Assembly: GCA_025360395.1 (NCBI GenBank)
Contig: JANYCH010000172.1
Span: 1-33,292, forward strand
DNA length: 33,292 bases
Source: Cytophagales bacterium
GTDB lineage: Bacteria; Bacteroidota; Bacteroidia; Cytophagales; UBA9547
Direction: 5' to 3'
Part shown: piece after piece, positions 1 through 8,552 of the stretch
Position numbering within the stretch: position 1 is the first letter of the stretch
Layout of the letters: every line of letters starts with the position of its first letter
Made by a program: the position numbers and the translations under genes
The notes under the pieces: generated by a model
Told to the model about the DNA's origin: nothing
The model's database searches: none
Seen by the model: the letters and a program-made list of their open reading frames with translations, nothing else

Positions 1-20
1 GTTAATCCAAGTACTAAAAA

Positions 21-1106
21 CTAAAAAGGATCCTTCACACCCAATTTCTTAACCAAAGCAGACAGATCCTCAACAACCGGTATCAACAAAGGAATTCCTG
101 TCACTAGCCTATCAATTTGCATTTCCCTTTCCGGATCGCCTGGTATTATTACCTTCTCACCTTCAATTGACTTGGCATTTCTGAATGTGGTGATCCAATT
201 GTCCATGTGATTTTTAAAGTCCTCAGCAGGGCGAAAAGCATCTACTCTCATGGCACCTAAAAAATGACCGATCCCTTCACCCACAGGATTTGCTGGTGGC
301 GATAAAAAAGCAACAAAGGGCGGCACCCAGGGGCCATAATTCGCCCCAGAAAGTACTGCTGAAAAAATATCCACTATTGATCCCAAACAATAACCTTTGT
401 GGCTTCCATGATCGCGATCACCACCCAAAGGTAATAATGCACCTCCATCCTTTAATTCATGCGGATTAGTGCTTATTTCTCCGGTTTTATCCTGAATCCA
501 TCCTGCGGGTGCTTCTAAACTTTTGCGCTGCAAAATTTCTAATTTTCCATTGGCAGCAGTTGTAGTAGCAAAATCTGCCACAAATGGAGGTTGGTTTTTA
601 GCTGGTACAGCCACAGCTATGGGGTTTGTACCCAAAAGTCTTTCCAATGAATAGGTTGGTGCTACTAAAGGACTTGCATTTGTCATGGCCATTCCAATCA
701 TATCATGTTCCAAGGCCATCATAGCGTGGTAACCCGCTATCCCAAAATGATTGGAGTTTTTAATAGAAACCCAACCAGTACCTACATTTTTGGCCTTTTC
801 TATCACGGTTTTCATTGCCCTTGGTGCCACAACTAAACCCAAACCACGGTCTCCATCAACTACTGCTGTTGAAGGTGTTTCATACACGATCTTAATATTT
901 GGTTTGGCATTTATGCGCTCCTTTTCCCATAACCTGATATAGCCAGAAAGTCTTGCAACTCCATGAGAATCAATGCCTCTCAAATCAGCAGACAACAGAA
1001 CTTCGGTGGCCAGTTCGGCATCTTCTTCCGGGCAACCCATGGATAAAAATATATTCCGGGTGAATTCATAAAGGGAAGAATACGATATATTAAGAGTTTC
1101 AGCCAT
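21..1106 (-). CDS. Ldh family oxidoreductase (malate/L-lactate/ureidoglycolate dehydrogenase type)
   Basis: The 361-residue protein belongs to the NAD(P)-dependent malate/L-lactate dehydrogenase (Ldh_2) family, which oxidises 2-hydroxy acids and is unrelated to the classical Rossmann-type dehydrogenases. Family landmarks are visible: DLRGIDSHGVARL near residues 42-54 with the conserved His, the SNHFGIAGYH segment near 118-127, the LLGTNPIA stretch near 158-165 and DHGSHKGYCL near 233-242. Length is normal for the family. It has no signal peptide, so it is cytosolic. The start is an ATG, and the gene is divergent from the exported protein that follows it, across a 0.1-kb gap. The exact substrate cannot be read from sequence. 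Confidence 0.9.
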   Translation of the reverse strand: MAETLNISYSSLYEFTRNIFLSMGCPEEDAELATEVLLSADLRGIDSHGVARLSGYIRLWEKERINAKPNIKIVYETPSTAVVDGDRGLGLVVAPRAMKTVIEKAKNVGTGWVSIKNSNHFGIAGYHAMMALEHDMIGMAMTNASPLVAPTYSLERLLGTNPIAVAVPAKNQPPFVADFATTTAANGKLEILQRKSLEAPAGWIQDKTGEISTNPHELKDGGALLPLGGDRDHGSHKGYCLGSIVDIFSAVLSGANYGPWVPPFVAFLSPPANPVGEGIGHFLGAMRVDAFRPAEDFKNHMDNWITTFRNAKSIEGEKVIIPGDPEREMQIDRLVTGIPLLIPVVEDLSALVKKLGVKDPF

Positions 1107-1212
1107 AACAATTTAAAATAGCCACGAATTACGTGCTTTTAGCTGGAACATTATAACCAAAGAGCAATATTCCCAATAGGTTCAAAGTTTTAATATTGGT
1201 TTTTTAAAAGGC

Positions 1213-1220
1213 TATATTTG
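1213..1220 (+). promoter_or_regulatory. Bacteroidota -7 box (TATATTTG) upstream of the exported protein gene
   Basis: TATATTTG fits the Bacteroidota -7 consensus TAnnTTTG exactly. Twenty bases upstream is TTA (1190-1192), a two-of-three match to the -33 TTG. The box overlaps the most upstream TTG codon of the next ORF (1218), so that codon would lie before the transcription start and cannot be the real initiator. Confidence 0.45.
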
Positions 1221-1244
1221 TTCAACCATTTTCAAAATAAGCGT

Positions 1245-2087
1245 TTGTTTTTAAAGCATATTAAGAAGTTTCTATTTATTCCGGTTTTAAGCTTTATCTG
1301 TCTTGCTGAAGTTTATAGCCAAGATTCATTAATTTTTTTTAAGCACGTTCCTGCTTCTGGCCTGGATAAGGTTTCACAGGATTCTTATGGAAATTTGTAC
1401 ATCAGCGACATTAAAGGGAACATTAACAAATACGACTCTTTAGGCAATTACCTCATCAATTATTCTCCTCAAAAGCTCGGTACTGTAACTTTGCTAGAGG
1501 CTTGGAATACCATCAGAATATTTGTTTTTTACCGTGATTTTCAGGGGTACACAATTTTGGAAAGGTTCCTGGGCCCAATGCCCAGCAATGACCTGAACCA
1601 GGAACAGATAGGTTTTGCCAGACAAGCTACCCTGGCCTCAGATTTCAACCTGTGGGTTATTGATGAAACAGATTTTACACTCAAAAAGTATGACCGGCAG
1701 TTCAACAGGGTGGTAAATAAAACATCTCTGGACCTGCTCTTGGATGTTCGTGAATATGATATAAGTTTTCTTCGTGAATATCAGAACAACCTATATGTAA
1801 ATGACAGGAATACAGGTGTTTTAGTTTTTGATGCTTTTGGATCTTACAAGAAAAAAATCCCTTTTAAAGGGATTGATTTCTTCTCATTTCATGACAATGA
1901 TCTTTTTTACCTTCAAAACGACACCATAAGGTTTTTTGACCTTTACCTTTTTACTGAAAAAACTATGACCCTGCCTACTGGAATGAATTACAAGCGTGTA
2001 TTAATTCACGATAGGAAGCTTTATGCTATACGGCCCGATGGATTCGATATTTATGATGTAAAAGGAAACCCTAAGAGGCTTCGATAA
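1245..2087 (+). CDS. Exported protein of unknown function, beta-propeller-like
   Basis: I do not recognise a named family. The N-terminus is a signal peptide (basic KHIKK, a hydrophobic stretch, then a probable cleavage near EVYS-Q), so the protein is exported. The body has repeated short strand patterns such as YGNLYISD, KYDSLGNYL, NLYVNDRNTGVLVFD and KLYAIRPDGFDIYD, which resemble blades of a NHL/6-bladed propeller. The frame is open back to a TTG at 1218, but that codon sits inside a promoter-like -7 box. The TTG at 1245 (280 codons) gives a compact normal signal peptide and is preferred. No in-frame ATG exists near the start. It is convergent with the small ORF and murB. Confidence 0.65.
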   Translation: MFLKHIKKFLFIPVLSFICLAEVYSQDSLIFFKHVPASGLDKVSQDSYGNLYISDIKGNINKYDSLGNYLINYSPQKLGTVTLLEAWNTIRIFVFYRDFQGYTILERFLGPMPSNDLNQEQIGFARQATLASDFNLWVIDETDFTLKKYDRQFNRVVNKTSLDLLLDVREYDISFLREYQNNLYVNDRNTGVLVFDAFGSYKKKIPFKGIDFFSFHDNDLFYLQNDTIRFFDLYLFTEKTMTLPTGMNYKRVLIHDRKLYAIRPDGFDIYDVKGNPKRLR

Positions 2088-2098
2088 AACCGAATATC

Positions 2099-2239
2099 CT
2101 AAAATGGTCCAGATTGCGCTAGGATCGCAATGATTATCCTTATCGCTTCAATGAACTCTGCTAATCCCGGAATTTTTATGCTAAAAGATTGTAGTGTAGA
2201 ACCCGGGCCGAAGGCATCGCGCATACTTTTAAATCTCAT
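2099..2239 (-). CDS. Small hypothetical protein (46 aa) downstream of murB
   Basis: A complete 46-residue frame from ATG (2239) to TAG, 46 bases after the murB stop and on the same strand. It reads MRFKSMRDAFGPGSTLQ at the start and ends in an isoleucine-rich amphipathic stretch (FIEAIRIIIAILAQSGPF). An in-frame GTG eleven codons further upstream, preceded by a purine-rich GGAAAGAG, is an alternative start. No family is recognised. The reading frame fills the gap between murB and the convergent gene, which supports it, but chance ORFs of this size are common. Confidence 0.4.
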   Translation of the reverse strand: MRFKSMRDAFGPGSTLQSFSIKIPGLAEFIEAIRIIIAILAQSGPF

Positions 2240-2285
2240 TGTATTTAGAAGACAGAGACAAACTTCCTTCACCTCTTTCCAGAAT

Positions 2286-3311
2286 CTAAATAATATTCAC
2301 CTCAGTTTCAAGATTAACACCAAATTTTTCAAATACACTTTTCTGGATTTCTTCTGCCAGGTGCTTTATTTCTTCACCCGTTGCATTGCCAGGATTAGTC
2401 AAAACCAAAGCCTGATTTTTATGAACTGCTGCATTGCCAAGAGATTTCCCCTTCCAGCCGCATTGTTCAATTAACCAGCCTGCTGCAATTTTCCTGAAAC
2501 CAGCAATTTGGGTGGAATACGTGGGCATTAAAGGATTGTCATTCAACAGTAACTGACAAAAACTTTCATCTACTTCCGGATTTTTAAAGAAGCTGCCGGC
2601 ATTTCCTATCACTTTTGGATTTGGGAGTTTGCTGCTTCTTATACTTACAATGGTATTGCTTATATCTCTAATGGTAGGCATAGAAATCTCCATTTCCTGA
2701 AGGACCTGGTTTATAGCGCCATAGCTCATATTTAATTTATGAAAACCAGGCTTTTTCAGACGAAAATTTACCGACGAAATGAAATAACGACCTTTTGCCT
2801 TGTTTTTAAAAATACTGTCGCGATAACCAAATTCGCATTCTTCATTGTTAAAATGTACAATTTGACCGGTTTCAAAGTCAAATGCTTCAAGAGAAACAAA
2901 GGTATCTTTAAGCTCCACTCCATATGCACCAATATTTTGTACTGGAGATGCGCCAACTGTTCCGGGTATCAAAGAAAGGTTTTCAATACCGCCTAGCTTA
3001 TTTTCAACACATTTAAGGACCAGCTCATGCCAGTTTTCTCCGGAACCGGCAGTGACAATAACCGATTGCTCGCTTTCATCTTCAAATGATATTCCGGTAA
3101 TTTTGTTCCTTAAAACCAAACCTTCAAAGTCCTTGGTAAAAAGCATATTACTTCCCCCGCCAAGGATCAGTTTGTTATTTGTAGAATTGTATTCGCTGCT
3201 TTTCCAAATAGCAAGCAATTGATCGTGATTATGTATTTCAGCAAAAAGCTTTGCCTTTGCATGAATACCAAAAGTTGTGAAAGATGAGAGTTGGATGTAG
3301 TGTTGAAACAT
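2286..3311 (-). CDS. murB: UDP-N-acetylenolpyruvoylglucosamine reductase MurB
   Basis: MurB reduces UDP-GlcNAc-enolpyruvate to UDP-MurNAc with NADPH and FAD, the second committed step of peptidoglycan precursor synthesis in the cytosol. Visible signatures are the N-terminal TTFGI motif, the FAD-binding LILGGGSNMLF segment, PGTVGASPVQNIGAYGVEL, the catalytic-serine region NAGSFFKNP and the C-terminal LETEV with the catalytic Glu. Its 341-residue length fits the longer type I MurB. The frame opens six codons earlier at a TTG, but the ATG at 3311 (MFQHYIQLSSF) is the natural start. It lies 140 bases downstream of the sensor kinase on the same strand. Confidence 0.93.
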   Translation of the reverse strand: MFQHYIQLSSFTTFGIHAKAKLFAEIHNHDQLLAIWKSSEYNSTNNKLILGGGSNMLFTKDFEGLVLRNKITGISFEDESEQSVIVTAGSGENWHELVLKCVENKLGGIENLSLIPGTVGASPVQNIGAYGVELKDTFVSLEAFDFETGQIVHFNNEECEFGYRDSIFKNKAKGRYFISSVNFRLKKPGFHKLNMSYGAINQVLQEMEISMPTIRDISNTIVSIRSSKLPNPKVIGNAGSFFKNPEVDESFCQLLLNDNPLMPTYSTQIAGFRKIAAGWLIEQCGWKGKSLGNAAVHKNQALVLTNPGNATGEEIKHLAEEIQKSVFEKFGVNLETEVNII

Positions 3312-3452
3312 GGCATGAAGGTAAAACAAAATTGATTACCTGATAAACGTCTTTGGGATTTTGAGAAAGGTTTGCCTAAGTTATAGTTGACCATTGAACG
3401 AAAGTCACTAAAGAAGAATGAAAAACCTTCCGAGTTTCATTCCAAGCAAAAG

Positions 3453-5435
3453 CTATTTATTTTTAAAATAAAGCTTAAAAGTAGTACCCACACCTAATTC
3501 ACTTTCAATCTCTATCTTCCCACCGTTATTTTCGATTATTCTTTTTACAATATAAAGTCCTACACCACTTCCTTCAACATGGCTGTGCAGTCTTTTGAAC
3601 ATCGAAAATACAGTATCTTTTTTATCAGGATTTATACCAAGTCCATTATCTTCCACAGAAAGAAGCATGTAATCACCCAGCATTTCTGTAGTGATTTTCA
3701 CGATCGCATTTCGGCCCGGATCTTTGTACTTTAATGCATTAGATATTAAATTATAAACTATGCTTTTAAGGCTCCTTGTTGAAAAGAAAATATTTTCTAT
3801 CTTAAAATCGCTGATGATAATAGCTTTGGCATTTGTAATGAGATTGGTTAGATCATTTTTGACTTCAAACAATATTTCTTCAAAACCTAAATCATTCAAA
3901 TCATCTTCAAAACCCTTTTGAATACGACTTATTTCAGTTAAATCTAAAATAGTGGTTTTAAACCTATCAATAGAGGTGTGGATCATGTTAAAAATTTGCT
4001 CTTCTTCATCATTGCACTTTTCACTGATTAATTCCGAAAGAACATTAACTAAACCCTCCAGATTGGAAATTGGCGATTTCAGGTCATGAGAAGCAGTATA
4101 AACAAAGCTATCCAGGTCACTGTTGATCTTTTGTAGCTCTTTGTTTTTTTCAGACAATAATGCCTCAGATTTTTTCAGATCCGAAACATCCACATTGGTA
4201 CCAAACCATGTTTGAATTTTCCCATTTTCATCAAAAATAGGAACAACTCTGGTTAAAAAGGGCCGATAAATATTGTCGTGACCTTTTAATGGAAATACCA
4301 TTTCAAAAGGTATTCCTGAATTTATTGAAGTAGTCCATTTTTCAATAACTCCTGGAAGCTCATCCGGGTCATGTACAGACTTCCACCCCCAACCTTCCAT
4401 CTCTTTTTCTGTGGTGCCTGTATAATTATACCATTGCTTGTTGTACCAAAAAATCCCACCTTCTGAGTCGGCCATCCAGGTAAGGAGAGGAATATTGTCT
4501 GCTAAGGTTCTGAATTTCTCTTCACTTTCTTCGATCCTTTTAGCAAAAAGCACTGATTCAGTAACGTCATGGCAAACCACCATCACACCAGTAATTATAT
4601 CATTCTTTTCCCTGTAAGGTTGGTAAACAAGATTTAAAAACCCTTCCATTTTTATATTGCCGCTATTATAAAAATAAGGGTGATTATTTAAATACAGAGG
4701 CTCACCTGTTCGCCGAATATTATCAAAAAGAGGCCTGAAATCCTTTTCAGTTTCGGGAATAACGCTAAATAATGGTTTGCCGAGTAATTCTTCTGTTGTA
4801 CGGTCGATCAACCTGCCATATGTATTATTCACTATGTCAACAATCATATCTTCACCACGCAGCACAATAATCCCTACAGAAGATTGTTCAACCAACTTCT
4901 GAAAACGTTGTTCAGATACTTTAAGGCTTTTTATTAAATTAACATTATTGGTCGTTTCTACCACTGTTACCAATACCCCCCCAACCTGACCTGTTACACT
5001 TTCTATTATCGGGCTATAAGCAAAGTCAAAATAACATTCTTCTAAATATCCATTTCTGTTCAAAGGCAGCATTAGTCCTGGAAATCCCACAGGTTTACCT
5101 TTCATTACATCCTGAAACATAGGTCCGATAATATTCCATATTTCAGAGAATGTTTCAGTTGTACTAATGCCTAAAGCTTGAGGATGCTTGGTTTCTCCAA
5201 GAATAGGACGATACCCATCATTATAAAGCTGAATAAATTCTGGCCCCCATGCTATATACATGCCAAAAGGATTGTTAAGCATGATGGACACCGAAATCTT
5301 AAGGGATTCTGGCCAGTTCTCCGGATTTCCCAGAGGAGTTCTTTCCCAATCTTTGTTTCTTATCATCTCCCCCATTTCATCCCCGCCCTGCAGAAAGTAA
5401 AATTTGTTGATATTGCCGGAAGACAAGTTTTCCAT
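3453..5435 (-). CDS. PAS-domain sensor histidine kinase
   Basis: A 660-residue cytosolic-looking histidine kinase with no transmembrane segment. The N-terminal region (about 25-145) has the WERTPLGNPENWPESL signature typical of PAS-like sensor modules in Bacteroidota kinases. Two further PAS domains follow at about 170-295 and 305-425, then a short coiled coil and a HisKA domain whose H-box YTASHDLKSPISN places the phospho-acceptor at His450. The HATPase_c domain shows the N-box NLISNALKYKD, the DNGLGI G1 box and GSGVGLYIVKR G2 box. There is no receiver domain and no adjacent response regulator, so this is an orphan kinase. The ligand is unknown. Confidence 0.92.
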   Translation of the reverse strand: MENLSSGNINKFYFLQGGDEMGEMIRNKDWERTPLGNPENWPESLKISVSIMLNNPFGMYIAWGPEFIQLYNDGYRPILGETKHPQALGISTTETFSEIWNIIGPMFQDVMKGKPVGFPGLMLPLNRNGYLEECYFDFAYSPIIESVTGQVGGVLVTVVETTNNVNLIKSLKVSEQRFQKLVEQSSVGIIVLRGEDMIVDIVNNTYGRLIDRTTEELLGKPLFSVIPETEKDFRPLFDNIRRTGEPLYLNNHPYFYNSGNIKMEGFLNLVYQPYREKNDIITGVMVVCHDVTESVLFAKRIEESEEKFRTLADNIPLLTWMADSEGGIFWYNKQWYNYTGTTEKEMEGWGWKSVHDPDELPGVIEKWTTSINSGIPFEMVFPLKGHDNIYRPFLTRVVPIFDENGKIQTWFGTNVDVSDLKKSEALLSEKNKELQKINSDLDSFVYTASHDLKSPISNLEGLVNVLSELISEKCNDEEEQIFNMIHTSIDRFKTTILDLTEISRIQKGFEDDLNDLGFEEILFEVKNDLTNLITNAKAIIISDFKIENIFFSTRSLKSIVYNLISNALKYKDPGRNAIVKITTEMLGDYMLLSVEDNGLGINPDKKDTVFSMFKRLHSHVEGSGVGLYIVKRIIENNGGKIEIESELGVGTTFKLYFKNK

Positions 5436-5462
5436 TACTGGTGTATAATTTAGGGTTTGGTG

Positions 5463-5496
5463 TAATTTATGAAATTAAAATTAAGTTCATAAATTA
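5463..5496. promoter_or_regulatory. 11-bp inverted repeat upstream of the sensor kinase
   Basis: TAATTTATGAA (5463-5473) and TTCATAAATTA (5486-5496) form a perfect inverted repeat with a 12-base spacer. It lies 28-61 bases before the kinase start and 55 bases after the stop of the lipoprotein gene. It could be an operator or a weak AT-rich stem-loop; no T-tract supports termination. Confidence 0.3.
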
Positions 5497-5550
5497 ATTT
5501 CTTTCAGCCAAAAATCAGCTTACTATTCTATATAAAATGTTGTACAACAC

Positions 5551-6144
5551 CTAATTATTTACCCTTACAGGGAAATCAACGAGAATATCCTGTTCACCAT
5601 CAGCAGGATTAGCAGTTTTTTCTATTCCATTACTGAAATGCCTTAGATTGATATTGAAAATGCTGTTTCCACCAGCGTTTCCGGATTTAATTTTGAATTC
5701 AAGGCCAAGCGGTTGGGCAGGGCTCCTCGTATCATAATCTGTGATAATAGTTTGTGCTATTAGGCTTCCTTTGATTGAATAATGGAACCGATGAAAATTT
5801 GCTTCCTTTCTAATCTCGTCTGAAACAACCGAAAGTGGAGTTTTTGTATCGTCATAAATTGACTGGCTGACAAAATAAGTTTTATTTACCTCTAATTTTA
5901 TGGTGTCCGCAACCGGAGGATTTTTCCCTTGTCCATCCGTGTCTCTGAGTGTAAAGGTTTTTGAAATGGTATTATTGGCTGAATCAATGAACTGCAACTG
6001 AATTCTCGTGATGTTTTCTTCGTCCCCCGCACCAGGGTTGACTGGTTGCTCTGCAGTTGGGTCAGTTGCCTTATTCTTTTTACAACCGGAAATAGAAATT
6101 GCCACAAATGCCAATAGGAAAATAATGTGTTTAGTTTGTTTCAT
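5551..6144 (-). CDS. Small lipoprotein paired with TonB-dependent receptor
   Basis: A 197-residue lipoprotein: hydrophobic signal ending in a lipobox (SISG-C near residue 21), then a charged linker. The rest resembles a Bacteroidota family often labelled 'type 1 periplasmic binding fold superfamily protein'. Shared features are DTDGQGKNPPV, an acidic/His stretch EIRKEANFHRFHY, DYDTRSPAQPLGLEF, a GNAGG segment, an LRH motif and a C-terminal GEQDILVDFPV. Members commonly sit beside TonB-dependent receptors, as here, where the gene follows the receptor by 24 bases in one operon. The His residues suggest metal capture at the outer membrane, but that is inference. An AAAAAGG sequence directly precedes the ATG. 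Confidence 0.7.
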   Translation of the reverse strand: MKQTKHIIFLLAFVAISISGCKKNKATDPTAEQPVNPGAGDEENITRIQLQFIDSANNTISKTFTLRDTDGQGKNPPVADTIKLEVNKTYFVSQSIYDDTKTPLSVVSDEIRKEANFHRFHYSIKGSLIAQTIITDYDTRSPAQPLGLEFKIKSGNAGGNSIFNINLRHFSNGIEKTANPADGEQDILVDFPVRVNN

Positions 6145-6168
6145 CCTTTTTGAATTTAATGATTCGAA

Positions 6169-8502
6169 TTAATTTTTATTGTAAATGCTGACAGGGACTT
6201 TTATTCTTAAAGTAAAATTCCGGCCCATCTCATCAGTAAAATACCTGAAACGGTTCATATAGTCCCGGTAGGCAACATCAAATAAATTATTCACCTGAAA
6301 AATTATACTTACTTTCTGTTTTCCAAAGAGGAGGTCGGTCCCTGCCTCTGCATCAAATAAGGTGTAGGCTGCTGGGGGATTAGCATAATCTGAATTTTCT
6401 GGTACCCTCCATTGATTTTCGGTACGGTTTAAGGTGAATCTCAAATAAGAGTTATAAGCTTCTTTTATAAATCGTGGCCGATAAACAATTGCAGGACTGT
6501 ACCTTATAGGCGGGATATTGATTAAGTACCCTTTTTCAGTAATATTTTCTGCTAAAACCAATGAACCTTTTACGATCAGGTTTATGGATTTGGACATTTC
6601 ATAACTGGCAAACAAATCGGAACCATAAAACCTGGCATCTATTTGGGTATAAGTAAAAGACGGAAATGCACCCCTTATTGTCTGTACCAATTCCAGGTCT
6701 GGTTTTAGATAAATAAAGTTCTGTATTTGACTGTAAAACAGGGAACTTTCCAAATTTAATTTCTCTGATTTAGCTTCCAGGCTTGTTACAAGTTTAAATG
6801 CCTGTTCAGGCTTTAAGGTAGGGTCCCCAATTTCAATTGCTGCGGCTCCGTGATGCAATCCTTTACTAAACAGCTCGTTTACATTGGGCGGACGCCAGGT
6901 AGTTCCTGCATTTGTTCTCCAGTTCAACGCTTTGCTTATTTTATAAATGGCCCCAACAGTTCCCGAAAAATTTGAAAAGCTATACGGCAATAGTTTTACT
7001 ATTCCATTATCGTTAAGGTATATATCCAGGAATTTTTTATCATATCGTAAACCGGCTTCCAGGTCTGTTTTTCCTAAACCCCATTTTTCAATAATAAAAC
7101 CTCCAAAAGACTGACTTTTAAAATTTGGTATAAGGAACCTTCCCTGCCAGATATTGGCTTGTTGCATATAAACTGTTCCGATACTTCCTGAAATATTTTT
7201 AAAAGGTTTATGTTCCAGGACCAGGTCAGCAGAATGGGTTGTCAATTTTAATTGAAGTTGTGGGATCTCTTTAGATTCATTGGCTATTGAATTTCTTAAA
7301 ACATCAAATTCTGATCTGTTGTTGAACTGTCGTCCCAAAAGCAAATTCAAACTCCCTATTTTAGCTAAGTAAGCAGAAAATTTTGCCCGCACCAACTCAT
7401 GTTCCACATGTTGAAAAGGACGGTTGATTTCATAACTAAAACCAGACTTGACAGCTGGTTCCGATTTTTCGATCGCATTTTGCAGGTCAGAGACACTTCC
7501 TATATGTGAACCTGAAAAAATCCCTAATGTGGTATTAAACTGACTATAAAATATTTCTCCTGAAAACCACTTTCTGTTATAACCTACAGCATAAGAAAAG
7601 TTTTTCTCCTCAAATCCGGTATTTGCCTGATAATAATGAGGCGCTTTAACATTCCCTGCTTTGCTCATTGTGCCTTGCAAACGCCACATTAATGGCAGCC
7701 ATTTTCCAAATTTCCCCTCAAGAAGTCCTGAAACAGTTCCTTGCCTGTTATTACTCATTCCTACCAAATTCATTTCACCATTGATGCCCGTTTTCAGTGG
7801 AAGGTTTCTTGGTTCTACAATGACAACACCCGCTATGGCATCTGATCCGTACCGGACCCCGGCAGCCCCCTTTACTACAGTCATTTTATCAGAAACAAAC
7901 GGATCTATTTCAGGTGCATGTTCGTTGCCCCATTGCTGACCTTCCTGTCGTAAACCGGCATTTAAAACTAAAACCCGATTACTGTGCAAACCATGAATGA
8001 CCGGTTTAGAAATAGAATTTCCTGTTTTTAAAGTAGTCACTCCGGGCAATTCTTTTAAAGCATCTCCCAGTGAAAGCCCGCGTGTCCTGTCAAGTTCCTT
8101 CCCTGTAAGTGAGGCCCTTGTGAATGATCCTATTTCTTCGGCCTTCTTTCCATAAACCGTTACAGACTCAAGCTGGCAGGTGTCAGTATGCAGAATAATC
8201 TGGTCTATCCTGATGTCGGAATTTAATTTGTAAGAGGTAGTAAAAGATTTATATCCAAGGGCAGAATACACTACTGTAACTTTCCCCTGACATAAATTAT
8301 TTATCTGAAAAAAACCGTTGGAGTCAGTAGAAGCACCTTTTTGAAATTCTTTAATAAAAACAGAGGCGTATTGAAATGGCTTCCCGGTTTCACCATCCAG
8401 AACATTTCCTTTTAATACAGCATTGCAAGAGTCCGGTTGTGCAAATAAAACTCCCGGAACTAATATTAAATTGAAAAGAAAAAATAAAAAACAGAATTTC
8501 AA
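6169..8502 (-). CDS. TonB-dependent receptor (ZnuD-like outer-membrane metal transporter)
   Basis: A 777-residue outer-membrane receptor. After a signal peptide (cleaved near LFAQ) comes a carboxypeptidase-regulatory-like domain (about 27-110: LKGNVLDGETGKPFQYASV...), then a plug domain with GDALKELPGV and the stretch HGLHSNRVLVLN..QWGNEHAPEIDP, and a beta-barrel ending in the usual aromatic C-terminal strand. The plug's NEHAPEIDP and barrel PFQHVEHEL are like ZnuD-type zinc receptors, and His residues are plentiful. The start is TTG, directly behind AGGAG; an in-frame stop just upstream leaves no ATG alternative. It heads an operon with the lipoprotein and is preceded by a palindromic operator, fitting control by a metal repressor. 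Substrate identity is inferred. Confidence 0.88.
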   Translation of the reverse strand: MKFCFLFFLFNLILVPGVLFAQPDSCNAVLKGNVLDGETGKPFQYASVFIKEFQKGASTDSNGFFQINNLCQGKVTVVYSALGYKSFTTSYKLNSDIRIDQIILHTDTCQLESVTVYGKKAEEIGSFTRASLTGKELDRTRGLSLGDALKELPGVTTLKTGNSISKPVIHGLHSNRVLVLNAGLRQEGQQWGNEHAPEIDPFVSDKMTVVKGAAGVRYGSDAIAGVVIVEPRNLPLKTGINGEMNLVGMSNNRQGTVSGLLEGKFGKWLPLMWRLQGTMSKAGNVKAPHYYQANTGFEEKNFSYAVGYNRKWFSGEIFYSQFNTTLGIFSGSHIGSVSDLQNAIEKSEPAVKSGFSYEINRPFQHVEHELVRAKFSAYLAKIGSLNLLLGRQFNNRSEFDVLRNSIANESKEIPQLQLKLTTHSADLVLEHKPFKNISGSIGTVYMQQANIWQGRFLIPNFKSQSFGGFIIEKWGLGKTDLEAGLRYDKKFLDIYLNDNGIVKLLPYSFSNFSGTVGAIYKISKALNWRTNAGTTWRPPNVNELFSKGLHHGAAAIEIGDPTLKPEQAFKLVTSLEAKSEKLNLESSLFYSQIQNFIYLKPDLELVQTIRGAFPSFTYTQIDARFYGSDLFASYEMSKSINLIVKGSLVLAENITEKGYLINIPPIRYSPAIVYRPRFIKEAYNSYLRFTLNRTENQWRVPENSDYANPPAAYTLFDAEAGTDLLFGKQKVSIIFQVNNLFDVAYRDYMNRFRYFTDEMGRNFTLRIKVPVSIYNKN

Positions 8503-8521
8503 ACTCCTAAATGATTTTTAA

Positions 8522-8552
8522 CAAAAGTAGTTTGAAGATTCTGTAAATGCAA
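8522..8552 (-). promoter_or_regulatory. Promoter of the receptor-lipoprotein operon
   Basis: On the minus strand a TTG (8550-8552) and TACTTTTG (8522-8529) are separated by exactly 20 bases, a full match to the Bacteroidota promoter form TTG-N20-TAnnTTTG. The -33 TTG lies inside the 29-bp palindrome. The predicted transcript starts near 8515, giving a short leader before the TTG start codon. Confidence 0.75.

Noticed and set aside
1124..1136. CACG-AATTA-CGTG palindrome upstream of the Ldh-family gene
   Set aside because: Only 4-bp arms; not distinguishable from chance.
2113..2131. ATTGCG/CGCAAT stem considered as a terminator between convergent genes
   Set aside because: Only 6 bp with no T-tract, and it lies inside the small ORF.
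2130..2474. 114-codon plus-strand ORF overlapping the murB 3' end
   Set aside because: It overlaps the well-supported murB frame and the 46-residue ORF and has no domain signature.
3167..3394. 75-codon minus-strand ORF at the murB 5' end
   Set aside because: It overlaps the murB start in another frame and has no features of a gene.
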